From contig NZ_JACOPQ010000004.1 of NCBI RefSeq assembly GCF_014287675.1, positions 124,001 to 188,000 on the forward strand: a stretch of DNA of 64,000 nucleotides, given 5' to 3'. The stretch is from Lawsonibacter faecis (lineage in GTDB: Bacteria > Bacillota > Clostridia > Oscillospirales > Oscillospiraceae). A model generated the notes under the pieces. It had not been told where the DNA came from. It did no database searches and saw nothing but the letters and a program-made list of their open reading frames with translations. Positions 1 through 8,633 of the stretch are shown here, one piece after another. Numbering within the stretch: position 1 is the first letter of the stretch; each line of letters starts with the position of its first letter. A program made the translations under genes and the position numbers.

Positions 1-2
1 TT

Positions 3-2243
3 TATAAAAACGTCACGGAGCTCTCCGGCGGACAGAAGCAGCTTTTGAATCTGGCCTCCATTATGGCCATGCAGCCCTCCGTCCTCATCCTGGACGAACC
101 CACCAGCCAGCTGGACCCCATTGCCGCAAGTGACTTTCTGGCCACGCTGGGGAAGATCAACCGGGAGCTGGGCACCACCATCCTCCTCACCGAGCACCGG
201 CTGGAGGAGGCGTTCCCGCTGGCGACCACAGTAGCGGTGATGGACCGGGGGGCGCTCCTCTGTACCGGGACGCCCCAAGAGGTGGGCGAGCAGCTACGGC
301 AGAGCGGACATACCATGTTCCTGGCCATGCCCACCCCCATGCGGATCTGGGCAGCCGTGAACGACAGCGCCCCCTGCCCGGTCACCGTCCGGGAGGGCCG
401 GGAGTGGCTGGCCAGTTTCGCAGGCCGGAAGGAAATCGAACCGCTGCGCCCGGAACCACAGCTTCCAAAGGGCGGCGATGTGGTGCTGCGGGGGCGCGAG
501 CTGTGGTTCAAGTATGACAAGGACCTGCCGGATGTGGTCAAGGGCCTCTCCCTGTCCCTGCGGAAGGGGGAATTCCTCGCTTTGCTGGGGGGCAACGGCA
601 CCGGGAAGACCACCAGCCTCAAGCTGCTCTCCGGCCTGCGGAAGCCCTATCGGGGGGAGCTGGAAATCTCCGGCTCCGTGGGGATGCTGCCCCAGAACCC
701 CCAGACCCTGTTCGTCAAAAAGACGGTGCGGGAGGACCTGTATGAGATCCTCAAGGGCAGGAAACTCTCCAAAGAGCGGCAGGACCAGCGCGTAGCCCAT
801 GTGACGGCCCTGTGCCGGCTGGAGGAGCTGCTGGACCGGCACCCCTACGACCTCTCCGGTGGGGAGCAGCAGCGGGCCGCCCTGGCCAAGGTGCTGTTGC
901 TGAATCCGGAAATTTTGCTCCTGGACGAGCCCACCAAAGGGCTGGATGCGGAATTCAAGCAGGTGTTCGCGGAGATCCTGCAGATCCTGCTCCGCCGCGG
1001 CACAGCAGTGCTGATGGTCAGCCACGACATTGAGTTCTGCGCCCGGTATGCCCACCGCTGCGCCCTTTTCTTCGACGGTGGCATCGTCACCGAGGGGACG
1101 CCGCGGAACTTCTTCTCCGGCAACAGCTTCTACACCACCGCCGCAAACCGCATGGCCCGACAGCTGCTGCCCCGGGCGGTGACGGTGGAGGATGTGATCG
1201 CCGCCTGCGGCGGACAGGTGCCTCCCGCCCCGGCCTTGCCGGAAGATATTCCGCTGCTGCCGGAACCGGAGGAAGCCAGCGCAGACTACAAGCCCAAACC
1301 GCTGCCCTGGTGGCGCAAGCTGGGGGCCGTCCTCACCGGCGGCGTCGCTCTGCTCTTGTTTTTGCAGTTCATGAACGTCACCGACCTGACGGCGCTGGTG
1401 GGCATGGAGGGCATGACCGAGCTGGCGTCGGACCAGCTGGCGCTGTACGCGTTCTTTATCGCCGCGCTGTTCCTCTTTGCCGCCTGCATCACCCGCAGGT
1501 CCCACCGGCCGGATTATCTTGTGCAGACCCCGCGTGAAAAGCGGAAGCTGTCCCGCCGCACCCTTTTTGCCACGGCCCTGATTCTGCTGCTGATCCCCCT
1601 GACCCTGTATGTGGGCGTGTTCTATCTGGATAACAAAAAGTACTATTTTATCTCTCTGATGGTGCTTTTGGAGTGTATGGCCCCCTTCTTCCTGATTTTC
1701 GAGGGGCGCAAGCCCAAGGCCAGGGAGCTTGTGATCATCGCCGTGCTCTGCGCCATCGCCATTGCCGGACGGGCCGCACTCTTTATGCTGCCACAGTTCA
1801 AGCCAGTTATTGCCATGACGATAATATCCGGCGTGGCATTCGGCGGGGAGACAGGCTTTTTGGTGGGTGCCATGACCATGCTGGCCTCCAATGTGATGTT
1901 CTCCCAGGGACCATGGACGCCCTGGCAGATGTTCGCTGTGGGCATCATCGGATTTTTTGCCGGCGTCCTGTTCCGAAAGGGGTGGCTGCGGCGCAGCCGG
2001 GGGGCGCTGTGCGTCTTTGGGGCGCTGTCCGCCATCCTCATCTACGGTGGGATTATGAACCCGGCGTCGGCGCTGATGTGGGCGCCCGAGCTCAACTGGA
2101 AGGTGATTCTTACCTACTACGTCACCGGCTTCCCCTTTGACTGCATCCAGGCCGCCGCCACATGGTTGTTTTTGTGGTTTGCCGCCGAGCCCATGCTGGA
2201 GAAGCTGGACCGCATCAAGGTCAAGTACGGGCTGGTGGAGTAG
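3..2243 (+). CDS. ABC-ABC-membrane fusion protein, ECF-type transporter (5' partial)
   Basis: The reading frame is open from base 3, so the N-terminus lies outside the window. The visible part begins inside a first ABC ATPase: signature LSGGQKQ near bases 21-41, then Walker B VLILDEP. A second, complete ATPase follows, with Walker A GGNGTGKTT near 588-615, signature LSGGEQQR near 853 and Walker B ILLLDEP near 915. From about base 1320 to 2170 the chain becomes a multi-pass membrane domain whose GFLVGAM...GPWTPWQM stretch resembles substrate-binding (S) components of energy-coupling-factor vitamin transporters. Known ECF systems usually keep the two ATPases and the S component as separate proteins, so the fusion is notable. 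The substrate cannot be read from sequence. A transmembrane T component would be expected upstream, outside the window. It is followed after 24 bases by the WYL regulator and is probably ICE cargo. Confidence 0.85.
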   Translation, partial: YKNVTELSGGQKQLLNLASIMAMQPSVLILDEPTSQLDPIAASDFLATLGKINRELGTTILLTEHRLEEAFPLATTVAVMDRGALLCTGTPQEVGEQLRQSGHTMFLAMPTPMRIWAAVNDSAPCPVTVREGREWLASFAGRKEIEPLRPEPQLPKGGDVVLRGRELWFKYDKDLPDVVKGLSLSLRKGEFLALLGGNGTGKTTSLKLLSGLRKPYRGELEISGSVGMLPQNPQTLFVKKTVREDLYEILKGRKLSKERQDQRVAHVTALCRLEELLDRHPYDLSGGEQQRAALAKVLLLNPEILLLDEPTKGLDAEFKQVFAEILQILLRRGTAVLMVSHDIEFCARYAHRCALFFDGGIVTEGTPRNFFSGNSFYTTAANRMARQLLPRAVTVEDVIAACGGQVPPAPALPEDIPLLPEPEEASADYKPKPLPWWRKLGAVLTGGVALLLFLQFMNVTDLTALVGMEGMTELASDQLALYAFFIAALFLFAACITRRSHRPDYLVQTPREKRKLSRRTLFATALILLLIPLTLYVGVFYLDNKKYYFISLMVLLECMAPFFLIFEGRKPKARELVIIAVLCAIAIAGRAALFMLPQFKPVIAMTIISGVAFGGETGFLVGAMTMLASNVMFSQGPWTPWQMFAVGIIGFFAGVLFRKGWLRRSRGALCVFGALSAILIYGGIMNPASALMWAPELNWKVILTYYVTGFPFDCIQAAATWLFLWFAAEPMLEKLDRIKVKYGLVE

Positions 2244-2267
2244 GGGTGGATAGAGAGGAACGATACG

Positions 2268-3230
2268 ATGCAAAATGAAAGCCAACGGAGAATAATTACT
2301 TTGCTGCACCTTCTTCTGGAGCAAACGGACGAACGCCATTATGTGACCGGTGCGGACATCCTTCGCTTTTGGGAGGCCCACGACATCCATGCCAGCCGGA
2401 AAAACGTCTACAGCGATATCCAACTGCTCGTGGATTCCGGTGTGGACATCATCTGCATCAAAAGCACGCAGAACCGCTACTTCATCGGCTCCCGGCTGTT
2501 GGAGCTGCCGGAACTGAAACTGCTGGTGGACGCCGTGGAGTCCTCCCATCTCATCACGGAGAAGAAGAGTGCCGCCCTCATCGAGAAGTTGGGCCATCTC
2601 ACCAGCCGGTACAACGCCGCGCTCCTGAACCGCCCTGTCTACATGGAGGGCACAGCCAAGCCGGACAACGAGGCTGTGTACTACGCCATCGACGCCATCC
2701 AGACGGCGATCCACGAACAGCGGGCCATCTCCTTCCAGTATTTCGAGTATACGCCGAAAAAAGAAAAGGTCCTGAAACACAAGGGGTACCGCTATGGCTT
2801 CAGCCCCTACGCCCTCATCTGGAACCGGGATTTCTACTACGCCGTGGGCTGGTCGGAAAAGCACAGGAAACTGGCCCAGTTCCGTGTGGACCGCATGACA
2901 GCCATTCAGGAGTCGGACGCCCCCTACATAGCAGACCCGTCCTTCGATCCGGCATCCTATCTCCGGGAGGTCTTTGGCATGTACCATGACGCGCCCCGGC
3001 GGGTGACGCTGCTGTGTGAAAACCGCACCATGCGGAGCGTCATAGACCACTTTGGGGAGGATGTGGCCACAGAGGTGGTGGACGCCAAACACTTCCGGGC
3101 CACCGTGGATGTGGCGCCCACCCCGCCGTTCTTTTCCTGGGTGTTCACCTTCGGCGGCGCTATCCGCATCGAGGAGCCTGCGGAGGTACTGGAGAAGATG
3201 CGGGACATGGCCGCATGGCTGCATACATAA
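2268..3230 (+). CDS. WYL-domain transcriptional regulator
   Basis: A 320-residue protein with an N-terminal helix-turn-helix of the DeoR-like type (ADILRFW...ASRKNVYSDIQLL, about residues 25-55). The WYL-type ligand-sensing domain is in the second half (SPYALIWNRDFYYAVGW, about residues 178-195), with the usual WCX-like tail. Proteins of this build bind DNA and sense small ligands or nucleic acid through the WYL pocket. It follows the ABC fusion gene by 24 bases on the same strand, so it may regulate that transporter or the element. Its end faces the transfer operon tail to tail, with two hairpins between. The target is unknown. Confidence 0.88.
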   Translation: MQNESQRRIITLLHLLLEQTDERHYVTGADILRFWEAHDIHASRKNVYSDIQLLVDSGVDIICIKSTQNRYFIGSRLLELPELKLLVDAVESSHLITEKKSAALIEKLGHLTSRYNAALLNRPVYMEGTAKPDNEAVYYAIDAIQTAIHEQRAISFQYFEYTPKKEKVLKHKGYRYGFSPYALIWNRDFYYAVGWSEKHRKLAQFRVDRMTAIQESDAPYIADPSFDPASYLREVFGMYHDAPRRVTLLCENRTMRSVIDHFGEDVATEVVDAKHFRATVDVAPTPPFFSWVFTFGGAIRIEEPAEVLEKMRDMAAWLHT

Positions 3231-3236
3231 AAACAA

Positions 3237-3272
3237 GAGGGATCTGTCCAGGGAAGGCCGGGCAGATCCCTC
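3237..3272 (+). terminator. Rho-independent-like hairpin after WYL gene
   Basis: GAGGGATCTG at 3237-3246 pairs exactly with CAGATCCCTC at 3263-3272. The hairpin starts 6 bases after the WYL stop codon. The T-run is weak (CACCTTT). It probably ends plus-strand transcription before the convergent transfer operon. Confidence 0.6.
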
Positions 3273-3294
3273 TCACCTTTATGAGGCAGGAGAA

Positions 3295-3323
3295 CCTCTG
3301 CGGGGGATGTATCCCCGCAGAGG
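3295..3323 (-). terminator. Hairpin ending the minus-strand transfer operon
   Basis: CCTCTGCGGGG (3295-3305) and CCCCGCAGAGG (3313-3323) form an 11-bp perfect stem, 12 bases beyond the stop of the NlpC/P60 gene. The T-run is poor on the minus strand. With the 3237-3272 hairpin it insulates the convergent transcripts. Confidence 0.55.
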
Positions 3324-3335
3324 CCCTTCCCGATT

Positions 3336-5426
3336 TTAGTCCGAAAAGTATACCGGCCTGCCAATGGATGTAAAGCCCTCGATGCCGGTGATCACCACAT
3401 TGTTGTATCCGCTGGCGCAGTGGATGATGAGCAGATTGCCGCTCTCGTCCCTGCCGCCTACAATGCCCACATGGGAGTCCTCTGGATAGAATACCAGATC
3501 GCCGGGCAGCGCCTCGTCCCAAGCGATGGTGGTGCAGTAACTGTGCTGTGCGGCCGCTCCGCCGCCGTGGCCGATGATGTACTCGCCGCCTGTGGCATTA
3601 TAGAATACCCAATCAACGTACCCTGAGCAATCCATCCCGTAGGGCCGGTAGGTGCCGGAACTGGAGCTGCCGGGGGCCGTGACCTGCATGGTGGTCCCCC
3701 AGCGGGAGTCCCAGCCGAGGACAAGGCTTTTGCCGCCCCAGAAGTAATTGACCTTACCCACCAGCTGGCAGGCGGTTTCTATGATCTCCCGGCGCTCGGC
3801 GCTCAGGTCCGCCGGCAACGAGGCAAGCAGTTCCTTGGCGTCGGCCTCCGTCACAGCCAGATTCCCAATGGCCCCGCCCAGAAGGTCGAGATTCTCCAAC
3901 AGATCGTCCAGCATGTCGTTCTGCTCATCGGTAAAGGCGTAGTGCTCCCGCATCTCGTCCACGGTCTTTCCCGTGACGGAGATCGTCAGGATGGTTTCCG
4001 TCCAGCTGTCGTCCTCGCCGTCATCCGGGTCGCTGTCCGGGTGGTCTATGGTTTCCACCTCGGAGGATAGGACGGTCATAGCCCAGAACACCTCCTTCAG
4101 CCGTGCTACCCGGTCGGCGTCCAGGGTGACCACATCGACGCCGTCATTGGTCCCCGCGGTTTTCACCGCAAACACCGCCACGATCTCCCGCCAGTCCGGT
4201 GGGGCACCGTCTATGATGATCTGGTCGTAGTCCCCGGCCTGCAGTTCCTCCAGCTTGTCGGCATATTCCACATTGACCTGGGCGATGGCTGTACTGAGCG
4301 CCACGGAACTGCTGTCTGCAGGTTCGTTGGCGAACAGGATACCGAAGGGCGAGGCGATGAGCATGCCGATCAGGCAGATGAACACCAGCAGGGCGAGGAC
4401 AACGGAACCGCCGGCGGCCGCCGCGGCGATCAGGCCCCTTGCCGCCGCGAGGATGGCCCGCAGGGCGTTCCCCGCTTTGGCGGCGGCCTTTTTCGCCGCA
4501 CTGCCGGCCTGCTTTGCCGCCTGGCGGGACATAACCGTCTGCTGTGCCGCACGGGCTGCTTTGGCGCTCTGGGCGGCACGAGCGGCCCCACGCCCCGCCT
4601 GGGCGGCGGTTCTCCCGGCATGGTCCGCTGTCTTTACCGCCTGCCTGGGGGCGCCGGCAGCCGGCTTTGCGCGGCGTACCGCCCGGTTCCGGCCAGCCTC
4701 CTTTATGGCAGGCGTTCTGCGTTTCCCTTTTGGCAGCGGGCCGGTATCCTGGGCAGGCTCCGCCTTTGGCCGCATGGGCGATACGGTCCCGTCCTGCCTG
4801 CCCCCATTCCCAAGCGCAGTTCTGCCGGAGGGCCGGGAATCTCCCACAGGCTGAGCAGACTCCTGCCCACCGCCTGCCGGGTGCCGCATCTGCTCGGCTT
4901 TGGCTTGCGCGGACTTCTGCGCCGCCTGCCGTCCGCGCTCCCGGATGAAGGGATGCTGGCCCTGGGTGCGCTCCGGGGTCAGGCCAGACGCCGGCGTTAA
5001 CGGCTGGGCGCGCAGGTATGTGTCCTTGGTCTTGATCCGCTGCCCGGCGTTACCGGCTGGTTCCGCCGGCCGGCCTGCCGCCGCGGTGTTGACACGGCTT
5101 TCCTGCCCCCGTGTACGAACCTCCGGCACGGGATCCCCGGCTGCGGGATCTGCGGGGCTGCCGCCGCGGGAGTCATGCTTTTTCCGTTTCTCCTTGATGA
5201 GCTTTTCCGCGCCGCGCTCCATGCGGCGCATACCGCCTGCGGCGGCGTCCTCGATTTGGTCGCCGCCGTAGTCATCCCGCCGCCCCTGCTGGGCGGCGTC
5301 CCGGAGCTGCGTCCGCAGTCGGTCCGATCCGTCCTCCAGGCCGCGATGGACCAGTTCCTTCGGCGCGGCCTTTATCTTCTCCCGGACGGAGGCCACAGTA
5401 TGGGGTTTTTCCTTGATCTTATCCAT
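3336..5426 (-). CDS. Membrane-anchored NlpC/P60 cell-wall hydrolase of conjugation
   Basis: A 696-residue protein and the last gene of the transfer operon. The first 320 residues are charged, Ala/Arg/Gln-rich and low in complexity. One hydrophobic segment (GSVVLALLVFICLIGMLIA, about residues 340-358) anchors it. The C-terminal 150 residues form an NlpC/P60 domain with the nucleophile in MDCSGYVDW, the histidine in DSHVGIVGG and a later HCASG. By family this cleaves peptidoglycan peptides, and homologues in Tn916/Tn1549-type elements open the wall for the mating channel. Its place after VirB4 fits. The start has an SD-like GGGAGG upstream (the CATGGGGAGGCGG context). The middle region (about 370-540) is not recognised. 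Confidence 0.87.
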   Translation of the reverse strand: MDKIKEKPHTVASVREKIKAAPKELVHRGLEDGSDRLRTQLRDAAQQGRRDDYGGDQIEDAAAGGMRRMERGAEKLIKEKRKKHDSRGGSPADPAAGDPVPEVRTRGQESRVNTAAAGRPAEPAGNAGQRIKTKDTYLRAQPLTPASGLTPERTQGQHPFIRERGRQAAQKSAQAKAEQMRHPAGGGQESAQPVGDSRPSGRTALGNGGRQDGTVSPMRPKAEPAQDTGPLPKGKRRTPAIKEAGRNRAVRRAKPAAGAPRQAVKTADHAGRTAAQAGRGAARAAQSAKAARAAQQTVMSRQAAKQAGSAAKKAAAKAGNALRAILAAARGLIAAAAAGGSVVLALLVFICLIGMLIASPFGILFANEPADSSSVALSTAIAQVNVEYADKLEELQAGDYDQIIIDGAPPDWREIVAVFAVKTAGTNDGVDVVTLDADRVARLKEVFWAMTVLSSEVETIDHPDSDPDDGEDDSWTETILTISVTGKTVDEMREHYAFTDEQNDMLDDLLENLDLLGGAIGNLAVTEADAKELLASLPADLSAERREIIETACQLVGKVNYFWGGKSLVLGWDSRWGTTMQVTAPGSSSSGTYRPYGMDCSGYVDWVFYNATGGEYIIGHGGGAAAQHSYCTTIAWDEALPGDLVFYPEDSHVGIVGGRDESGNLLIIHCASGYNNVVITGIEGFTSIGRPVYFSD

Positions 5427-5456
5427 CCGGCCGCCTCCCCATGAAAGCGGGCCGCA

Positions 5457-7835
5457 TTACGCGGCCCGCCCCGGCGCATGGCTGCCGTCCGTGTCGGAGG
5501 GCCTGGTGGTCATCAGGCGGTACAGCCGGTTTTTGGGGAAGTTGTCCATAAAGGGCACGATGGCACTGCCGCACTTGATGAGGCCGCGGCCGGAGTCCAC
5601 ATTGGTGATGTAGGAGAGCTGGTTGTCCGAGATGTTCAGCAGCCTGGCCAGCTCCGTCCGGTCCGTCGCCGCCTGGTTGAGCATGACGAGGAACTCGCTG
5701 TTGGCCAGCATGGTCCGGGCGGTGTGGGACTGGAGCAGGTCGTCCACATTCTGTGTGATGCCGGTGCAGCAGGCCCGATACTTACGGACACGTTTCCAGA
5801 GGGTGAACAGGAAGTTTGCGCTGTACTCGTGCTGAAACAGCAGGTAAATTTCGTCGATGTAGATCCAGGTATTCCGCCCCTGCTGGCGGTTGCGGATGAT
5901 GCGGTTGAAGATGCTGTCCAGCACCACCAGCATGCCCACGGGCAGGAGCTGGCGGCCCAGATCCCGGATGTCATAACAGAGGATGCGGGAATTGGTGTCC
6001 ACATTGGTGGGTTTGGCGAAGGTGTTCAGGCTGCCCTCGGTGAACAGTTCAATAGCCAGCGCCACATCCCGCGCTTCCGGCTCCGGCTGGCGGAGCAGTT
6101 CGGCGTGGAAGTCCTGCAGGGTAGGTACAGTGCCCTTATAATCACTGCGGATGTAGTCCCGGTAGCACTGAGCGGCACAGCGGTCGATGATGGACTTCTC
6201 TTTTGCGGAGAGTTTCCCAGATCCCATAAGTTGCTCACACAGAGACAGCAGAAACTCGGACTTCAGCACCACCGGGTTCTCCCCGTCGCCGTAGCCCTGC
6301 TCCATGTCCATGGCGTTGATGTGGTTGGGCGAGGTGGCAGACACCTCGATGACCTCGCCGCCTAAGCCCTCGATGAGCGGCCGGTATTCGGATTCTGGGT
6401 CGATGACAATGATGTCATCCGGCAGGCCGCCTGCGCCGTTCTCCGCTGCCAGGGCCAGCCCCACCATCTCGCGCTTGGCGGTGAAGGACTTGCCGGAGCC
6501 GGACACGCCGAGGACAAAGCCGTTGGCGTTGAGCAGTTCCCAGCGGTTGGCGAGGATGAGGTTCTTGCTGATGACATTCTGCCCGTAGTACACGCCGCCC
6601 TGATGGCGGATCTCCTGGGCCTTGAAGGGCATGAGGACAGCCAGCGCCTCGGTGGTAAGGGTGCGGAGGGCATCGATGCGGCGCAGGCCCAAGGGTAGCG
6701 CCGTCACCAGCCCCTCCGCCTGCTGCCAGTTGAGGGTGGAGAGCTGGCACAGGTGCTTGCGGGCAATGGACTGGAGGGTTTCCGTGTCGCTGTCCAGTTC
6801 CTCCTTGGTGTCTGCCAGATGCACCAGCGTCACCACGGCGAACATCATGCGCTGGTCGCGGGTAGTGAGATCGTCCAGCATCTCGCGGGTTTCCTTGCGC
6901 TGCTGTTCAAGGTCATACGGGACAACGGCGGAGAAGTTGTTGTTGCTGTTCTGCCGGCGCTGCCAGTTGGTCACATTGGTTTCCACGCCCAGCAGCCGGT
7001 TCTGCATCTCCCGCACCGCCTCGTCCGTGGGGACGGGGATCACGTCGATGGACAGCATGAGCGTCCGGTTCAGCTCCGTCAACTCATTGATCATGGAGTC
7101 CTTGATGTAGGAGGCGTACTCCTTGAGGAACAGGACCCGTCCGAACTTATCACCCATGACAAAGTGGTCCTTCTTGAACTCCATGCTGTCCGGGCAGATG
7201 GCGTCCTTATAGGAGGCCCCCTTCCGCATGCCGTCCTTGAGGTCAAAGTGAAATTCGGTTTCCTCACCTACCCGGTAGAAGTCATGGAGGATCCGCAGAC
7301 GTTCGATGGCGTCCAGTTCCTCGCTGCGGGAGTCCAATTTGTTGAGCCGGCTGGTAATGTCATTGGTAACACGGTCAAAGAAGGTCTTGGCCTCATCCAC
7401 ATTTTTCTTGTGGGTGGAGACGGTAATGTACCGCTCCTGCACCACGCTGTTGGATGCGTCGGTGACCTTGTCCGTGAGCATGGTGTTGTATTCGGCCCGG
7501 TATCCGTCCAGAAAATCCCCACGGGGCGGAAGTAGGATGGTTTCCTCAAAGTTCTGGCGGTTGAGCCGCTTGTTGTTGATGGTGATCTTGGTGGTGGAGC
7601 CAGTGTCCAGCGCATTGAGCAATTCGGAATAATTCAGGAACATGGCCGTCTTGTCCTCTTTGGAGGCGATGGCGTAGTTGATATCCGAAAAGCGGATGCA
7701 CTTGGAGAACTTACTCCCAAACTGAAAAATCCCATCCGGCCAGATGCGGCGGATGGGGATGGTGTCCTGTACAGATCTTGGTACGGTAAATTGTTCCTTG
7801 TCCTGCCTCAATGTATTTTGCAGGGTTTTAATCAA
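5457..7835 (-). CDS. virB4: VirB4-family conjugation ATPase
   Basis: A 792-residue ATPase that powers the type IV secretion channel. Walker A is GVSGSGKSF near residue 443 and Walker B is IYIDEIYLLF near residue 660. The N-terminal half is the VirB4/TraE-type domain. The start is a TTG at 7835 that lies inside the last codons of prgI (8-base overlap), with GGAGG 10 bases upstream inside prgI, so translation is probably coupled. Length and gene order (Maff2, VirB6, PrgI, VirB4, NlpC) match the Tn1549-like conjugation module. All motifs are intact, so the element looks transfer-competent at this gene. Confidence 0.93.
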   Translation of the reverse strand: MIKTLQNTLRQDKEQFTVPRSVQDTIPIRRIWPDGIFQFGSKFSKCIRFSDINYAIASKEDKTAMFLNYSELLNALDTGSTTKITINNKRLNRQNFEETILLPPRGDFLDGYRAEYNTMLTDKVTDASNSVVQERYITVSTHKKNVDEAKTFFDRVTNDITSRLNKLDSRSEELDAIERLRILHDFYRVGEETEFHFDLKDGMRKGASYKDAICPDSMEFKKDHFVMGDKFGRVLFLKEYASYIKDSMINELTELNRTLMLSIDVIPVPTDEAVREMQNRLLGVETNVTNWQRRQNSNNNFSAVVPYDLEQQRKETREMLDDLTTRDQRMMFAVVTLVHLADTKEELDSDTETLQSIARKHLCQLSTLNWQQAEGLVTALPLGLRRIDALRTLTTEALAVLMPFKAQEIRHQGGVYYGQNVISKNLILANRWELLNANGFVLGVSGSGKSFTAKREMVGLALAAENGAGGLPDDIIVIDPESEYRPLIEGLGGEVIEVSATSPNHINAMDMEQGYGDGENPVVLKSEFLLSLCEQLMGSGKLSAKEKSIIDRCAAQCYRDYIRSDYKGTVPTLQDFHAELLRQPEPEARDVALAIELFTEGSLNTFAKPTNVDTNSRILCYDIRDLGRQLLPVGMLVVLDSIFNRIIRNRQQGRNTWIYIDEIYLLFQHEYSANFLFTLWKRVRKYRACCTGITQNVDDLLQSHTARTMLANSEFLVMLNQAATDRTELARLLNISDNQLSYITNVDSGRGLIKCGSAIVPFMDNFPKNRLYRLMTTRPSDTDGSHAPGRAA

Positions 7836-8181
7836 TCTTCAGGGCCTCCTTCATACTCGAACGCTCCATGAGTTTCGCGTACAGATTGTCCGATTTGAAG
7901 ACGAGCCGGTGAGGATATATAAATTCCGTGCGGATATAAGCAAGTAGAAACCGCTCCAGCGTCATGCCATTGTACTGGAAAAAACCGCCGAGAGCGAACG
8001 GGAAAGCGCACAGGACGCAGACCCATCCGATCTCGGCGGTCGCCAGCACGGAGCGCAGGCCAAAATACACGCCTACGGCAACGGCGACGGCCAGCAGCGC
8101 GAAGATGAGCTGGCGGAGCGACAGCCCGAAAAACAGGCTCTCCTGATAGTTTCGGACCTCTTTGTTGATGCGTACCTCGAT
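7828..8181 (-). CDS. prgI: PrgI-family membrane protein, apparent ATC start
   Basis: A 117-residue inner-membrane component of the mating channel, with two hydrophobic segments. The conserved family start IEVRINKEVRNYQESLFFG lies upstream of the first GTG at 8070, so that GTG cannot be the true start. The frame is closed by a TGA 9 bases before the ATC at 8181. GGAGGTGA sits directly ahead, with ATC 6 bases after it. ATC is the only plausible initiator, and 117 residues is the usual PrgI length. The frame and SD are direct observation; initiation at ATC is inference. An undetected sequence error is the alternative. Confidence 0.85.
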   Translation of the reverse strand: MEVRINKEVRNYQESLFFGLSLRQLIFALLAVAVAVGVYFGLRSVLATAEIGWVCVLCAFPFALGGFFQYNGMTLERFLLAYIRTEFIYPHRLVFKSDNLYAKLMERSSMKEALKID

Positions 8182-8288
8182 TGGATTTCACCTCCGTTTC
8201 CGTTCCTGGACTTTTGGCAGACAGGAGTTGCCATGTCCGCCGGGGTATGCTAACATCAAAGTGAAAAAATAGCGAGAGGGGTGTACCC

Positions 8289-8633
8289 ATGTTATATGCA
8301 TATATTTTCCTGGGAGCCGGGATCCTGATCCTGTCCATCCTGTTCCGCCTGGCCGCGGTGTTCCGTCTGACCATCCCGCTGCTGTACGCGCTGGTGGTAC
8401 CGACGCTGCTGAGCGACTGGTACTACGCCCACTACACGCTGGCCAATGTAATATGGTACGTCCTGCTGGCAGTGACGGTTCTGTCCTGGGTGTACTCCCT
8501 GGTGCGGAAAATCTCCGCCATCATGGAGCGGCGCCGGCGCGAGAAAGAAAAAGAGGAAATTTTGATCCAGCGGGTGCGCGAGGCCGGCCGCAACGGCGGC
8601 GGTATCGTCCATATCGATGACCTGCAGGATTAA
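8289..8633 (+). CDS. Small membrane protein encoded against the transfer operon
   Basis: A 114-residue protein with three hydrophobic segments (about residues 3-22, 27-42, 50-67) followed by a strongly charged helix (ERRRREKEKEE) and an acidic C-terminus. It has a GAGAGGGG-type SD just upstream of ATG. It is the only plus-strand gene inside the minus-strand transfer operon. Its stop codon overlaps the stop of the VirB6 gene by 4 bases (shared TTAA). I do not recognise the family. A positive inside/charged tail suggests a cytoplasmic helix. The roughly 100 bases upstream would have to carry its promoter. It could be a spurious frame, but hydrophobicity and SD support it. Confidence 0.6.
   Translation: MLYAYIFLGAGILILSILFRLAAVFRLTIPLLYALVVPTLLSDWYYAHYTLANVIWYVLLAVTVLSWVYSLVRKISAIMERRRREKEKEEILIQRVREAGRNGGGIVHIDDLQD

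Noticed and set aside
294..3236. A 980-codon open frame on the minus strand
   Set aside because: It lies opposite the ABC fusion and WYL genes, which have clear family motifs. High GC codon use opens the opposite strand. No SD or domain is seen.
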